The notes under the pieces: model-generated | Told to the model about the DNA's origin: nothing | Database searches by the model: none | The model's input: the letters and a program-made list of their open reading frames with translations, nothing else | Assembly: GCF_022748595.1 (NCBI RefSeq) | Contig: NZ_JALDSX010000015.1 | Coordinates: 1 to 64,000 of the forward strand | Length of the DNA stretch: 64,000 nucleotides | Source: Brevibacterium sp. ZH18 | GTDB taxonomy: Bacteria; Actinomycetota; Actinomycetes; Actinomycetales; Brevibacteriaceae | Direction: 5' to 3' | Shown: in pieces, positions 42,817 through 51,521 of the stretch | Layout: the number at the start of each line of letters is the position of its first letter | How positions within the stretch are numbered: position 1 is the first letter of the stretch | Translations under genes and position numbers: made by a program

Positions 42817-45507
42817 ATGCACTGCACAGAAGGCCCCTCACCCACCCACCGTGAGTACAACGATCTCGTCCTCACTGCGGCCACCCGGCGTCGCGAATCC
42901 CAGCAGATCATGGATTTCCTGCACACCGACAGGTCCGTTCTCGTCGTCTGTCTGACCGGCGACGGCGCCCTGGACTTCGCCAGGTCACTGGCGATCGCAC
43001 TCCGGCAGCCACAGCTCTCCCTGCTGCGCGTGACCACCCACACGACCGCGGCAGAGGTCGAAGAATTCACGGACCTCGCTCGGCTGGACGGCGGCCCCCG
43101 CATCATCTGCGGCGCCCATCTGCTCTCTCCCGAGGCCCGACCGATCATCGACCACGCCCTTCGCGTCTCCCGAGTGCCCATCGTCTACCTCATCGACGGT
43201 GACCGATTGCGCACCATCAGCCCAGACGACAACGGACCGCTCAGTCGGATCGCGGCCGGTTGGAGCAACGGTGAACTCGAGCGGATCGACCTGGCGCGAT
43301 TGACCGGCAGCGAATCGCTGGCGTTGGTGTCCGGGCTGTCGGGAGCCGTGCCTCTGGATGACTTGCAGCTGCGGACCCTGGCGGCACTCTCCGGTGGACG
43401 CCCGCTGATTGCCGCCGATCTCGTCGCGTGGGCAGAGGACTCTCCGCATAGAGTTCCACAGCGTTATCCCCATGCCAGCGTCGACACCCTGCCCTTCGGC
43501 CACCGCACGCTGTCGCGACTGGCTGCCCAGTATCCCCACCTGCACAGGGACACTCTTGTCGCCGCTCGCCTGCTCGGTGACATCAGCCCCCTGCCGCTGA
43601 GCACCGCCAAGCAGCTCTTCGGCAACACAGTCATCGCTCGCCTCATCGACCTGAGACTCGCACGCGAGCTCGAGGTCACCGGCCAGGCCTCGGTCGCAGT
43701 CTCGCCGCTTCATGTCGCGGCGATGGACAGCGCACGCGTCAGCGCGACGAGCGAAGAAGAGGATACGAAGTTCCGCCGCAGGCTGGAGAGGATGTGGCAG
43801 GCCGGATATCCCGTCGGTGAGGTCGCCGCCATCAGCCTTGCCCGCGACGTCATCAACGATGGTCGTGAGCTCAATCCGTCCCGAGTTCAGCTGCTGCTCG
43901 CAGCCGCCAGATCTCTCAACCGCCTCGGTGATCCGATGGAGGCCACGGTGATGCTCCTGACAGTCGAAGACGCGGTCCGGGATGCTCCTCCCCTGCTCCT
44001 CGAGTGGGAGCTGCAGTCGATCACGGCCCGACTGGTCAACGGAGACCGCGAAGGCGCAGTGGAGCTGGTCCGGGCCGGAATCGACCACGGCGCCATGGGA
44101 TGTGAACGCGATCCGGTCTGCGTTGAGCTGCTCTTCGTCGCGAGTGCGGCTCTCGCTTCGGATGCCGAGCTTCCGCAGTGGTGGACGGATTTCCTCCGGG
44201 ACGTGATCGACCCACTGGTGCCCGGAATCGCCAACCTCGTGTCATCCTTCACTGGCAGCGTGATGACTCGAGCCGAAGACGTTCGATCGGTCCTCGACTC
44301 TCGGCAGGCATCACCAGCACTCCGGTTGGCGGCCATGGCGGCCATGTGCCAACACCACCTCAAGAACAACGATGCCGAAAGCCTGATCTCCGCCGCTGCG
44401 TCGGGATTCGACTACATCAACGAGCTCGTCACAGTCCGACCACGGACCATGGACGATTTCACCTTCACCATGGCCTGGTACTTCTCCATCGGAGTCACCG
44501 TCAATTGCCTCCTCGCCGGTGTCGAACACGAGCGATCTGAGCTCACCGCTCGTCAGCTGCTGGAAACGGCGTGCGGAGCCTCGGCGCACAGCGGATGGCA
44601 GCTGACGGCCACGGCCGCCTGGTGCACTGGAATTCTGCGCTTGCTCGAAGGCGAGGTCGACCGCGCTGCACGCGATTACGAGGCTTTTGCCGCATCGGTC
44701 ACTCCGGCGCTGCTCGCCGTCGGCTGGGGCCTGCGCGACACTTTCGGTCGATGGCAGCGTAGTCATGCCCCGTACTTCCATCTGTCCGGCAACTTGTCAG
44801 CTACCGATGAAGAACCGATGGCACAGGGATACCGACTTCACGATGGCCTGGCAGCGTTCCTCTTCGGCCCGGGATCGACGAACACCGGAGATGCACCGAT
44901 ATGGCTGCGCACCATCATCACCCATGCTCGATTCCTCGACGGCACTATCACCGCAGCCGAGGCGAGTGGATCCCTGCGCAGTGACCCCGATATCGATCTT
45001 CCGGGTCCGCGAGCCGCCCGCAGGCATGTTGACGCGGCGGCCAGCGAGGACCCCGAGACCCTCCTTGCCACCGGCCGTGAACTGCAGCAGGTTGGATACC
45101 GGGGAGCGGCTCGTCACGCCTTCGCGCAGGCGCGCGCTCTGTTCCTCGGTCAGCGGATGAGTGCCCGCGCCAGAGTCGCCGGGGAAGCCCTGGACGCACT
45201 GCAGATCAGGGCCTCAACGGCTCCCGAGGACCCCCGGCCCGCGACCGACACCTCGGCGACATCGGCCGAGACCTCACCCGCTGTGACGCTGACGGAACGC
45301 GAGCTCGAGGTCTGCCGCCTGGTGGCCGAGGGGCTGACGAACGTGCAGATCAGCCAGAGGCTCGTGCTCTCGGTCCGCACAGTCGAATCCCACGTCCTCC
45401 AAGCACGGGCGAAGCTCGGGGCAGAACGCCGCCGCGACATCCCCATGAAGATGCTCAAGCTGCGTGATTCCGGCCGGATCAATGCCGCGCGCCGTCCGAT
45501 GCGGTGA
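42817..45507 (+). CDS. Large LuxR family transcriptional regulator (LAL/MalT-like, degenerate ATPase)
   Basis: 896 residues. The last 70 are a clear LuxR helix-turn-helix: LTERELEVCRLVAEGLTNVQ, then VLSVRTVESHVLQARAKLG. The middle is helical-repeat-like (TPR-type), as in LAL/MalT regulators. The N-terminal region sits where a STAND-type ATPase belongs, but its loop reads LTGDGALDFARS and lacks the GKS/T lysine, so ATP hydrolysis is doubtful. It precedes and faces the pilus operon, its 3' end overlapping the sortase gene by 29 bases. Control of the pili is a plausible guess. Confidence 0.85.
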   Translation: MHCTEGPSPTHREYNDLVLTAATRRRESQQIMDFLHTDRSVLVVCLTGDGALDFARSLAIALRQPQLSLLRVTTHTTAAEVEEFTDLARLDGGPRIICGAHLLSPEARPIIDHALRVSRVPIVYLIDGDRLRTISPDDNGPLSRIAAGWSNGELERIDLARLTGSESLALVSGLSGAVPLDDLQLRTLAALSGGRPLIAADLVAWAEDSPHRVPQRYPHASVDTLPFGHRTLSRLAAQYPHLHRDTLVAARLLGDISPLPLSTAKQLFGNTVIARLIDLRLARELEVTGQASVAVSPLHVAAMDSARVSATSEEEDTKFRRRLERMWQAGYPVGEVAAISLARDVINDGRELNPSRVQLLLAAARSLNRLGDPMEATVMLLTVEDAVRDAPPLLLEWELQSITARLVNGDREGAVELVRAGIDHGAMGCERDPVCVELLFVASAALASDAELPQWWTDFLRDVIDPLVPGIANLVSSFTGSVMTRAEDVRSVLDSRQASPALRLAAMAAMCQHHLKNNDAESLISAAASGFDYINELVTVRPRTMDDFTFTMAWYFSIGVTVNCLLAGVEHERSELTARQLLETACGASAHSGWQLTATAAWCTGILRLLEGEVDRAARDYEAFAASVTPALLAVGWGLRDTFGRWQRSHAPYFHLSGNLSATDEEPMAQGYRLHDGLAAFLFGPGSTNTGDAPIWLRTIITHARFLDGTITAAEASGSLRSDPDIDLPGPRAARRHVDAAASEDPETLLATGRELQQVGYRGAARHAFAQARALFLGQRMSARARVAGEALDALQIRASTAPEDPRPATDTSATSAETSPAVTLTERELEVCRLVAEGLTNVQISQRLVLSVRTVESHVLQARAKLGAERRRDIPMKMLKLRDSGRINAARRPMR

Positions 45508-46396
45508 CTCTCACCGGTCGTCCAGACCACCACACATAGACCCCTGCGACGACCAAGCCTGCTCCCATGATGAGGATCCACCAGGGGAAGCCGGGCAGAT
45601 CGGGCTCGGCGGTGCCCGCTTCAAGATCGGCGGCCGGAGTCGGGAACACGCGTTCTGCCGTGATGAGGATGCGCTGTGAGTTGATGCCTAGGGGCGTGCA
45701 GGTGACAAGAGTGACGAGGTCCTTCCCGATGACCGGCTGCAGCGATTCGGTCTCATCGGGCTCGACGACCTGGGTGCGCACCACCTGGTAGGCGAGCACC
45801 TGCCCGAATGTGGTCAGGGTGAACCTGTCGCCCTCGCTCACCTTGTCCAGATTCGTGAACATCGTGGCCTCGGCCAGACCGCGGTGGCCGGTGATGACGG
45901 AGTGCGTGTCCTGCCCTCCGACAGGGAGGCTCGTGCCCTCCAGATGCCCGAGGCCTTTGAGCAGAGTCTCGTCGCTGGTGCCGTGGTAGACGGGCAGATC
46001 GAGCTTGATCGATGGGATCCGCAGCCGGGTCATGACTCCAGTGCTGCCGTCGTCGAGCACATCTTCGTAGGCTGGGGCACCGTTCGCCGAGGTGCCGCTG
46101 CCTGATGGCAGACGATGGTTCGATTCGAGCTGCGCACCGGACTGCAGGGCGTCGTTGTATTCGTGTGCAAGTTCGAGCTGCTTGGCATCCTCGGCTCGAT
46201 CGGTCTCGGTGACGCTCGCTGAATCGCCGATGATCTTCGACTGGTCGAGCTGCGAGAACCACGCTGCGGCGCTGGGATAAGTCCAGATGCCGAGCCCGCT
46301 CAGAGCGATGAGTGCGATGACCAGAGCGAATACGGGGACACGCCAGCGGCGCCCGTCAGTCGACGGGCGCCGCGTGCGTTCAGGCGAGGGTGTCAC
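45479..46396 (-). CDS. Class C (pilin-polymerising) sortase
   Basis: 305 residues. An N-terminal helix (residues 20-45) and a C-terminal helix (WWILIMGAGLVVAGVYVWW) flank the sortase fold, the two-anchor layout of class C enzymes. The catalytic cysteine is C233 in TLVTCTPLG, the arginine is R242 in INSQR and the histidine is in VITGHRG. This enzyme links pilin subunits through the pilin-motif lysine. It starts with a GTG overlapping the backbone pilin stop as GTGA. Confidence 0.93.
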   Translation of the reverse strand: MTPSPERTRRPSTDGRRWRVPVFALVIALIALSGLGIWTYPSAAAWFSQLDQSKIIGDSASVTETDRAEDAKQLELAHEYNDALQSGAQLESNHRLPSGSGTSANGAPAYEDVLDDGSTGVMTRLRIPSIKLDLPVYHGTSDETLLKGLGHLEGTSLPVGGQDTHSVITGHRGLAEATMFTNLDKVSEGDRFTLTTFGQVLAYQVVRTQVVEPDETESLQPVIGKDLVTLVTCTPLGINSQRILITAERVFPTPAADLEAGTAEPDLPGFPWWILIMGAGLVVAGVYVWWSGRPVRVTASDGARH

Positions 46397-47775
46397 ACCT
46401 GGTTCTTGCGGCGGTTGGCCACAACGATGGCTGCACCAGCGGCGATGAGCATCAGTCCGATGCCTGCGATCATCGCGAGCATCTTTCCGTCAGCACCGGT
46501 CAGCGGCAGGTTCGGGTGACCCTGCTGGGTGTTCGCGAAGTCGAATCCGACAGCTGCAGCGGTCGTACCGGCCTTCACAGTGACCTTGTTGACCGAACCG
46601 TCGAGGACGTAGCCGGCAGGCGCCTTGGTCTCCTTGACCCAGTAATCCTGGGTGGTATCGTCGTTGTTGCCGACCCACAGGGTGATCGAGGCGGTGCCAT
46701 CGGCTTTGGTGATCAGATTCCCGACGACCTTGGTGGCAGCGGCGTCCGAGTAGATTGCGAATTCCGCACCAGCGAGGTTGTTTGCTTTGTCGCCCTCGGC
46801 GAACTTGTGGATTGTCAGCGAGCCCCAGTTGGTGCTGACCTCAGGGGTCTTGGCATTGGAGTCATTGACATTGACGAGAGCTGTGTTCTCGATGGTGCCG
46901 TCACCCTGGCTGGTCACCTTCGTGGTGACCGTGGCGACGACGTCGTTGCCGGCCTTGAGCTTCTTCAGCCCGGCGGCGGTGAAGGTGATCGTCACGGTGC
47001 CGTTGGAGTTGGAGACCGTGTAGTCGGTGTTCGCCGTGAAACCAGCCAGTGAAGCCGACTGGAATTCCAGTCGCGCGTCCAGCTTGTCGGTGATGACGAA
47101 GGACGTGTAACCGTGGTTTGCGCGGGGAACCGGAGCGGTGATCGTCCAGTCGACGGTCGAGCCGAGGACGGGCGCCGAGGGGTTGGCCACGGTCTTCGTG
47201 GGCGTCGTGTCGTTGACCGAGTTCTTCGGGTAGACGTTGACGTCGTAGATCCAGGTGCCGTTGTCCTGCGACAGCGGCAGGGTGACGAGGAACGGTGCGG
47301 TCGTCGCGGTGGCGTTCGCCGGAGGTGTCGTCTCGGTGACGAGGTAGAGGCCCAACGGCAGTCCACCGAAGGTCGCAACTCCGTTGCTGTCGGTCTTCTT
47401 CTCACCCTTGTCGACTGTGGTGAAGCCGCCAGCGGTGACCTCGGAGGCCTGCAGTCCGGAGATTGCATCCCAACCCTCAGGCTTGGTCAGATCGATCGCC
47501 TGGCCGCCCTTTGCAGTGACCTGCTTGACTGTGAAGCCGACGTCGGCCAGCGGCTTGCCCATTCCGGAGGTGTCGCTGATGACAGAGCCGTTTCCGCCAT
47601 CGGTGCCTTCGCTGCCATCGAACTTGTGGAGAACGATCGATCCGGACTTGCTCGAATCGATGTTGCCCACGTTGCTATCGGCCTGTGCTGTGCCGGCCAT
47701 GCCGAGCACACTCAGCGAGGCGATCGCGGCCACAGCGGTCAAGCGCCGCAGAAGACCCAGTTTCCTGTTTTTCAT
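46393..47775 (-). CDS. LPXTG-anchored major pilin (SpaH/EbpB-like backbone)
   Basis: 460 residues. It has a signal peptide cut after MAGTAQA near residue 32. The pilin motif VYPKN has its acceptor lysine at K184, and a SpaA/CNA-type domain carries an E-box (YWVKETKAPAGYVLD). The cell-wall sorting signal is LPLTG (423-427), followed by a membrane helix and RRKNQV. Backbone pilins of this kind form isopeptide-linked polymers built by class C sortase. The start follows AAAGGGAAACA. Confidence 0.94.
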   Translation of the reverse strand: MKNRKLGLLRRLTAVAAIASLSVLGMAGTAQADSNVGNIDSSKSGSIVLHKFDGSEGTDGGNGSVISDTSGMGKPLADVGFTVKQVTAKGGQAIDLTKPEGWDAISGLQASEVTAGGFTTVDKGEKKTDSNGVATFGGLPLGLYLVTETTPPANATATTAPFLVTLPLSQDNGTWIYDVNVYPKNSVNDTTPTKTVANPSAPVLGSTVDWTITAPVPRANHGYTSFVITDKLDARLEFQSASLAGFTANTDYTVSNSNGTVTITFTAAGLKKLKAGNDVVATVTTKVTSQGDGTIENTALVNVNDSNAKTPEVSTNWGSLTIHKFAEGDKANNLAGAEFAIYSDAAATKVVGNLITKADGTASITLWVGNNDDTTQDYWVKETKAPAGYVLDGSVNKVTVKAGTTAAAVGFDFANTQQGHPNLPLTGADGKMLAMIAGIGLMLIAAGAAIVVANRRKNQV

Positions 47776-47785
47776 TGTTTCCCTT

Positions 47786-50257
47786 TCAGTGCTTCCGGTT
47801 CCTGCGGCGCAGGCCCTTGAGAAGTGCTCCTACAGCACCGGCTGCGCACAGTGCGGCACCGCCGATGATGAAAATCTGGCTTCCGGTTCCACCCGTGAGC
47901 GGCAACGCGACAGGCGGCTTCTGCTCATTGGTGAACGATCCGACCGACTGCGTGAGTTCGGCATCGGACCCGGAGACGGTGAATGTGTGTGGTGTGTCGT
48001 CGAGGACGTATCCCGCCGGGGCGGACTTCTCAACGAGTGAGTAGTCGCCCCATTTGAGGCTGCTGACGGCGAACTTGCCTTCGGCAGGGTCCTTGTCAGG
48101 ACCGGTGCATTTGTCCGCCGAGGCGGCTGTGCAGTCTTCGATCTCGACCGCGGTTCCGTCGGGACCGGTCATCGTCCACACGGAGCCTTTGAGCGCGTTT
48201 CCGCCCTCGTCGGTCTTCTTCCACGTGGCGGTTCCTGTCTTTGCGGTGTTCGTGATCGTGCAGGTCACATCGTCGCCGGCTTTGAGAGTGACTGAGTCCT
48301 TCGACGCGGTCACGAGTCCGGAACCTGCAGTCGGCTTGCAGACCCAGTCCGAAGCCTCGTAGCCTGCGGGCCCGGTCGACTCGGAGAGTGAGTACTTGCC
48401 GGCCTTGACCTTGGCTGCGGTGATGTCCTTCGACCCGGTCTTACCCGAGATGGTCGTGGTGCCTGTGTCCTTGTCGCCCGCGGCCTTGAGAGTCCAGTCT
48501 GTTTCCTTCGCGGTACCGGCAGCGGCCTTGTTGTCGACCTTCTTCACGAGGGTGAGCGATGTGCCCTTGACCTTGTTGAGGTAAGAGCACGAGACGTCGT
48601 CGCCGGGTTTGACGCCGGTGAGGTTCGTCGCCGACTCGTTCGTCAGCTTCTTCGTGTCCTTGGTCCCGTCGAGGTGGGTGATGTCGCAGGAGGCTTCCTT
48701 GAACTCGAAGCCGTCCTGTTGGGTCTCGGAGACTGCGATGGTGGCGCGGCCTGTGGTCTTAGTGAACTTCAGTGCCCACTTGGCATCGCCGCTGGCGTTG
48801 GTCTTCTGCGTGGCTGCGGTAGGTGCTTGAGTGATGCCATCGGTCGTGGCAGTGGCCTTCGCACCGACCGTCCAGTCCTTGCCCGGCTTGACGTTCTTGC
48901 CGTCTTCGTCGGCGACGTCCTTGTGGATCGAGACGTTGGCAGTCAGAGGCGAGTTCGAGATCGTGCAGACAATGGCGTCGCCGGTGTTCGGAATGGTCAC
49001 GGTGCCCGAGGTGCCGGAGGTGCCCGATCCTGACGTTCCGCTCATCGGCTTGTCATCGACCGTGCACGAGTAGGCGCTGGCGTAGTCGCCGAGGTCGGCC
49101 CCATTTGCTCCCGCTTCGGAGAACGTGACGATTGCTCCGCGCTTGGCAGGCTGAGGCCCGACGATTTCCTTCTGGATACCTGTCGAAGTGCCGGTCGTCG
49201 TCGCTGTTCCCAGGTCGGTGCTTCCCTGCTTGAGCGACAGTGCGAACTGGTCGGAGGCCTCTGCCCGTCCTCCGATCACTTCCTTTTGAAGTGTGATGGT
49301 GGCTGGCGAGGAACATGAAGCAAGGTCGCTGCTCGACCAGCTGCCTGAAGCGAAATCGAGCTTGTTCGACCAGTCGGGCATGTCGTAGCTGGTGATCGTC
49401 GTACCGGTGCCCAAATAGGCTTTTCCGCTGGCATCAAACGCCACTCCGTTGACGTCGGCGTTGGTTGTGAAGCCGGCCGACTTAGCCGAGGTGATCTTGC
49501 CTCCCGTGGCACTTGCGAGACTGGCGGCTGTCACTGAAAATACCGTCGTAGTGTTGCTGGAACCGCGAACGATGAAGAGGTTGCCACTCGAGTCGAAAGC
49601 CATGTCACCGTTGGCGGAGCCTCCGGAATTTGCACTTGTATCGATCCAGCCCTGCAAAGAAATCGATGCCGATGACGAGTTGTACTGATAAATTTTGAAA
49701 CTGGTGCCGCCGCTGGTGAAACCACCAAAATAGTAGTTCCCACTCTTGAGATCGACCGCGCCAGCAACGAGGTTGGTCTGGGTGTCTCCTGTCGACTTGC
49801 CTGTGGAAGACCATTCGCCGCTGCTGCGATCAAATGTGTAGACGGTCGCTCCGATGTTGTAGCCGCTCCCGCTTGTACGTTCATAGGCATAGGTCGAGGT
49901 ACCGTTTGCACCAATGCCGAGCCCGTTGAAATTCTCAACGGAAACATCCCGACCTCGGTTGTCCTTCTTTGTCGCAGAACTCCCGGCATTCGACGAGCCC
50001 GCGGTGCTGATTCTGCGCATCTGCCCGGAACTCGACACCGAGTACACATTCCCCGGTTCGCAGGTCATCGAGACAGGACTCGCCGCTGCACGCGCAGCTG
50101 CGGGAGCCTTCGTTGCCGGTGCCGAAGTTGCCGGCGCTGACGTGGCGGCGTGCGCAGGCGCAGCCGGCATGAGCACGACACCAGTGCCCGTCAGGACAAT
50201 GACCAATGCAGTCAATGCAGCCCAGGTTGAACGCATGTGCAATCGTGCCAGCGCCAT
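47786..50257 (-). CDS. Large LPXTG-anchored surface protein, probable pilus tip adhesin
   Basis: 823 residues. A signal peptide ends near AAPAHA, followed by an Ala/Thr/Pro repeat stretch. Residues 60-320 are rich in Gly/Ser/Tyr and look like a beta-propeller-type domain (CEPGNVYSVSSSGQMRRI, AVDLKSGNYYFGGF, MAFDSSGNLFIVRG). From about 325 come several SpaA/DUF5979-like Ig domains (TITLQKEVIGG, SIHKDVADEDG, SLTLVKKVDN). An E-box region (YSLVEKSAPAGYVLDD) and the sorting signal LPLTG (785-789) close it. It is the first gene of the pilus operon. With no other subunit of this size, tip or ligand-binding placement is likely. Confidence 0.85.
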   Translation of the reverse strand: MALARLHMRSTWAALTALVIVLTGTGVVLMPAAPAHAATSAPATSAPATKAPAAARAAASPVSMTCEPGNVYSVSSSGQMRRISTAGSSNAGSSATKKDNRGRDVSVENFNGLGIGANGTSTYAYERTSGSGYNIGATVYTFDRSSGEWSSTGKSTGDTQTNLVAGAVDLKSGNYYFGGFTSGGTSFKIYQYNSSSASISLQGWIDTSANSGGSANGDMAFDSSGNLFIVRGSSNTTTVFSVTAASLASATGGKITSAKSAGFTTNADVNGVAFDASGKAYLGTGTTITSYDMPDWSNKLDFASGSWSSSDLASCSSPATITLQKEVIGGRAEASDQFALSLKQGSTDLGTATTTGTSTGIQKEIVGPQPAKRGAIVTFSEAGANGADLGDYASAYSCTVDDKPMSGTSGSGTSGTSGTVTIPNTGDAIVCTISNSPLTANVSIHKDVADEDGKNVKPGKDWTVGAKATATTDGITQAPTAATQKTNASGDAKWALKFTKTTGRATIAVSETQQDGFEFKEASCDITHLDGTKDTKKLTNESATNLTGVKPGDDVSCSYLNKVKGTSLTLVKKVDNKAAAGTAKETDWTLKAAGDKDTGTTTISGKTGSKDITAAKVKAGKYSLSESTGPAGYEASDWVCKPTAGSGLVTASKDSVTLKAGDDVTCTITNTAKTGTATWKKTDEGGNALKGSVWTMTGPDGTAVEIEDCTAASADKCTGPDKDPAEGKFAVSSLKWGDYSLVEKSAPAGYVLDDTPHTFTVSGSDAELTQSVGSFTNEQKPPVALPLTGGTGSQIFIIGGAALCAAGAVGALLKGLRRRNRKH

Positions 50258-50633
50258 AGATTCCTCATTCCGGTTCCAAACGATCTCGCTCGTGTGGCCT
50301 CACGTTCCTGTCCGCGCGCACGGCAGCGTGCAGGCTGCAGACAGGCAGGGGATTTGAGGGGCAGAGCTTGACGAACTTCTTCAGACTAGGAACCTGAAAG
50401 AACAAACACGTTGCTGAGAGCACCCACTTCAGCAATAGCCACGTAGTCGCTCGAAAGTCAGGTGCTTTCATATTCAACTACTGAGTAGTTGCACCCGTGA
50501 CTACCTACTCGAGGAGAAAGCCCTGGGCCAGACCAGCCCGTCCTGGACGAGCCGAGTCCTCCCCCACATCGGTGAGCAGGAAATAGTCCGCTCGGCTGAG
50601 GCGGATCACCACGGACCCGAATAGGTTTGAGGC
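50258..50633. other. Divergent intergenic region: pilus operon / ABC exporter
   Basis: 376 bases with no convincing gene. It must hold the pilus operon promoter to the left and the ABC gene promoter to the right. It contains a 17-bp palindrome at 50475-50491. ACTAC/GTAGT half-sites also lie beside it, at about 50437-50450 and 50497-50510, a layout that suggests a regulator binding array. No terminator-like hairpin with a T-run was seen. Confidence 0.6.
50475..50491. promoter_or_regulatory. Perfect 17-bp palindrome, candidate operator
   Basis: CAACTACT and AGTAGTTG flank a single G. The symmetry is perfect across eight bases per arm, and the site is A/T-rich compared with its surroundings. 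It lies 218 bases before the pilus tip gene and 143 before the ABC gene. Which protein binds it is unknown. The LuxR-type regulator at 42.8 kb is one candidate. Confidence 0.55.
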
Positions 50634-51521
50634 ATGATCACTTTGGAGCGCATCTCGCGCAGCTTCGGCGACAAACAAGTTCTCCATGACCTGTCCTTCA
50701 GCATCGGCGACGGCCGGATGACCGGATTCGTCGGCTCCAACGGCTCGGGCAAGACGACGACCATGCGCATCCTCCTCGGCGTCCTGGCCTCAGACTCTGG
50801 CCGCATCACCGTCGACGGCCAGATCATCTCCCCTGCTCACCGCAGTGCCATCGGCTACATGCCCGAAGAGCGCGGGCTCTATCCGAAGATGCCCATCATC
50901 GATCAGCTCGTCTATCTGGCCCGTTTCCACGGACTCAGCCGCAGCACGGCCCGACAGCGCGGGCTTGAGCTCCTCGAGCAGCTCGATTTGAATGGCAAGC
51001 CGAGCGACACCCTCGAATCGGTCAGCCTCGGCAACCAGCAGAAGGTTCAGATCGCCGCCGCTCTCATCCACAGCCCGCAGGCCCTCGTCCTCGACGAGCC
51101 CTTCTCCGGCCTCGACCCCGCCGCGGTCGAACGCACCCTCGACGTGCTCCAGGACTTCGCCCGCACCGGCGCACCGGTGCTCTTCTCCAGCCACCAGCTC
51201 GAGCTCGTCGAACGCCTCGTCGACGACATCGTCATCATCAACCAGGGACGTCTCGTCGCCAACGGCACGGCTGCCGAGCTGCGCAGACAGCGCAGCAGCC
51301 CCGAATGGACCTTGCAGACCGATGCGGACATGGGCTGGGTCCGCGAAATCCCCGACATCACGGTCGTCGAACTGGACGGAAGCTGGGTGCGTTTCGCCGC
51401 GCCGGACTCCGATACCGCCGAGGCGCTCCTCCGCCGAGCCCTGGCCGAGTCCTCTGTGACGGCCTTCGCACCCCACACCGTGCCCCTCAACCGACTCTTC
51501 CAGGAGGTCACACAGGCATGA
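50634..51521 (+). CDS. ABC transporter ATP-binding protein (NatA-like)
   Basis: 295 residues. Walker A is VGSNGSGKTTTMRIL, the signature motif is a variant ESVSLGNQQKVQIAAAL, and Walker B is ALVLDEPFSGLDP with SSHQLELVERL for the switch histidine. The C-terminal 85 residues are an added domain typical of exporters of the NatA/YhaQ type. It overlaps the permease gene by ATGA. The substrate may be sodium ions, a drug or a peptide and cannot be read from sequence. Confidence 0.92.
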   Translation: MITLERISRSFGDKQVLHDLSFSIGDGRMTGFVGSNGSGKTTTMRILLGVLASDSGRITVDGQIISPAHRSAIGYMPEERGLYPKMPIIDQLVYLARFHGLSRSTARQRGLELLEQLDLNGKPSDTLESVSLGNQQKVQIAAALIHSPQALVLDEPFSGLDPAAVERTLDVLQDFARTGAPVLFSSHQLELVERLVDDIVIINQGRLVANGTAAELRRQRSSPEWTLQTDADMGWVREIPDITVVELDGSWVRFAAPDSDTAEALLRRALAESSVTAFAPHTVPLNRLFQEVTQA

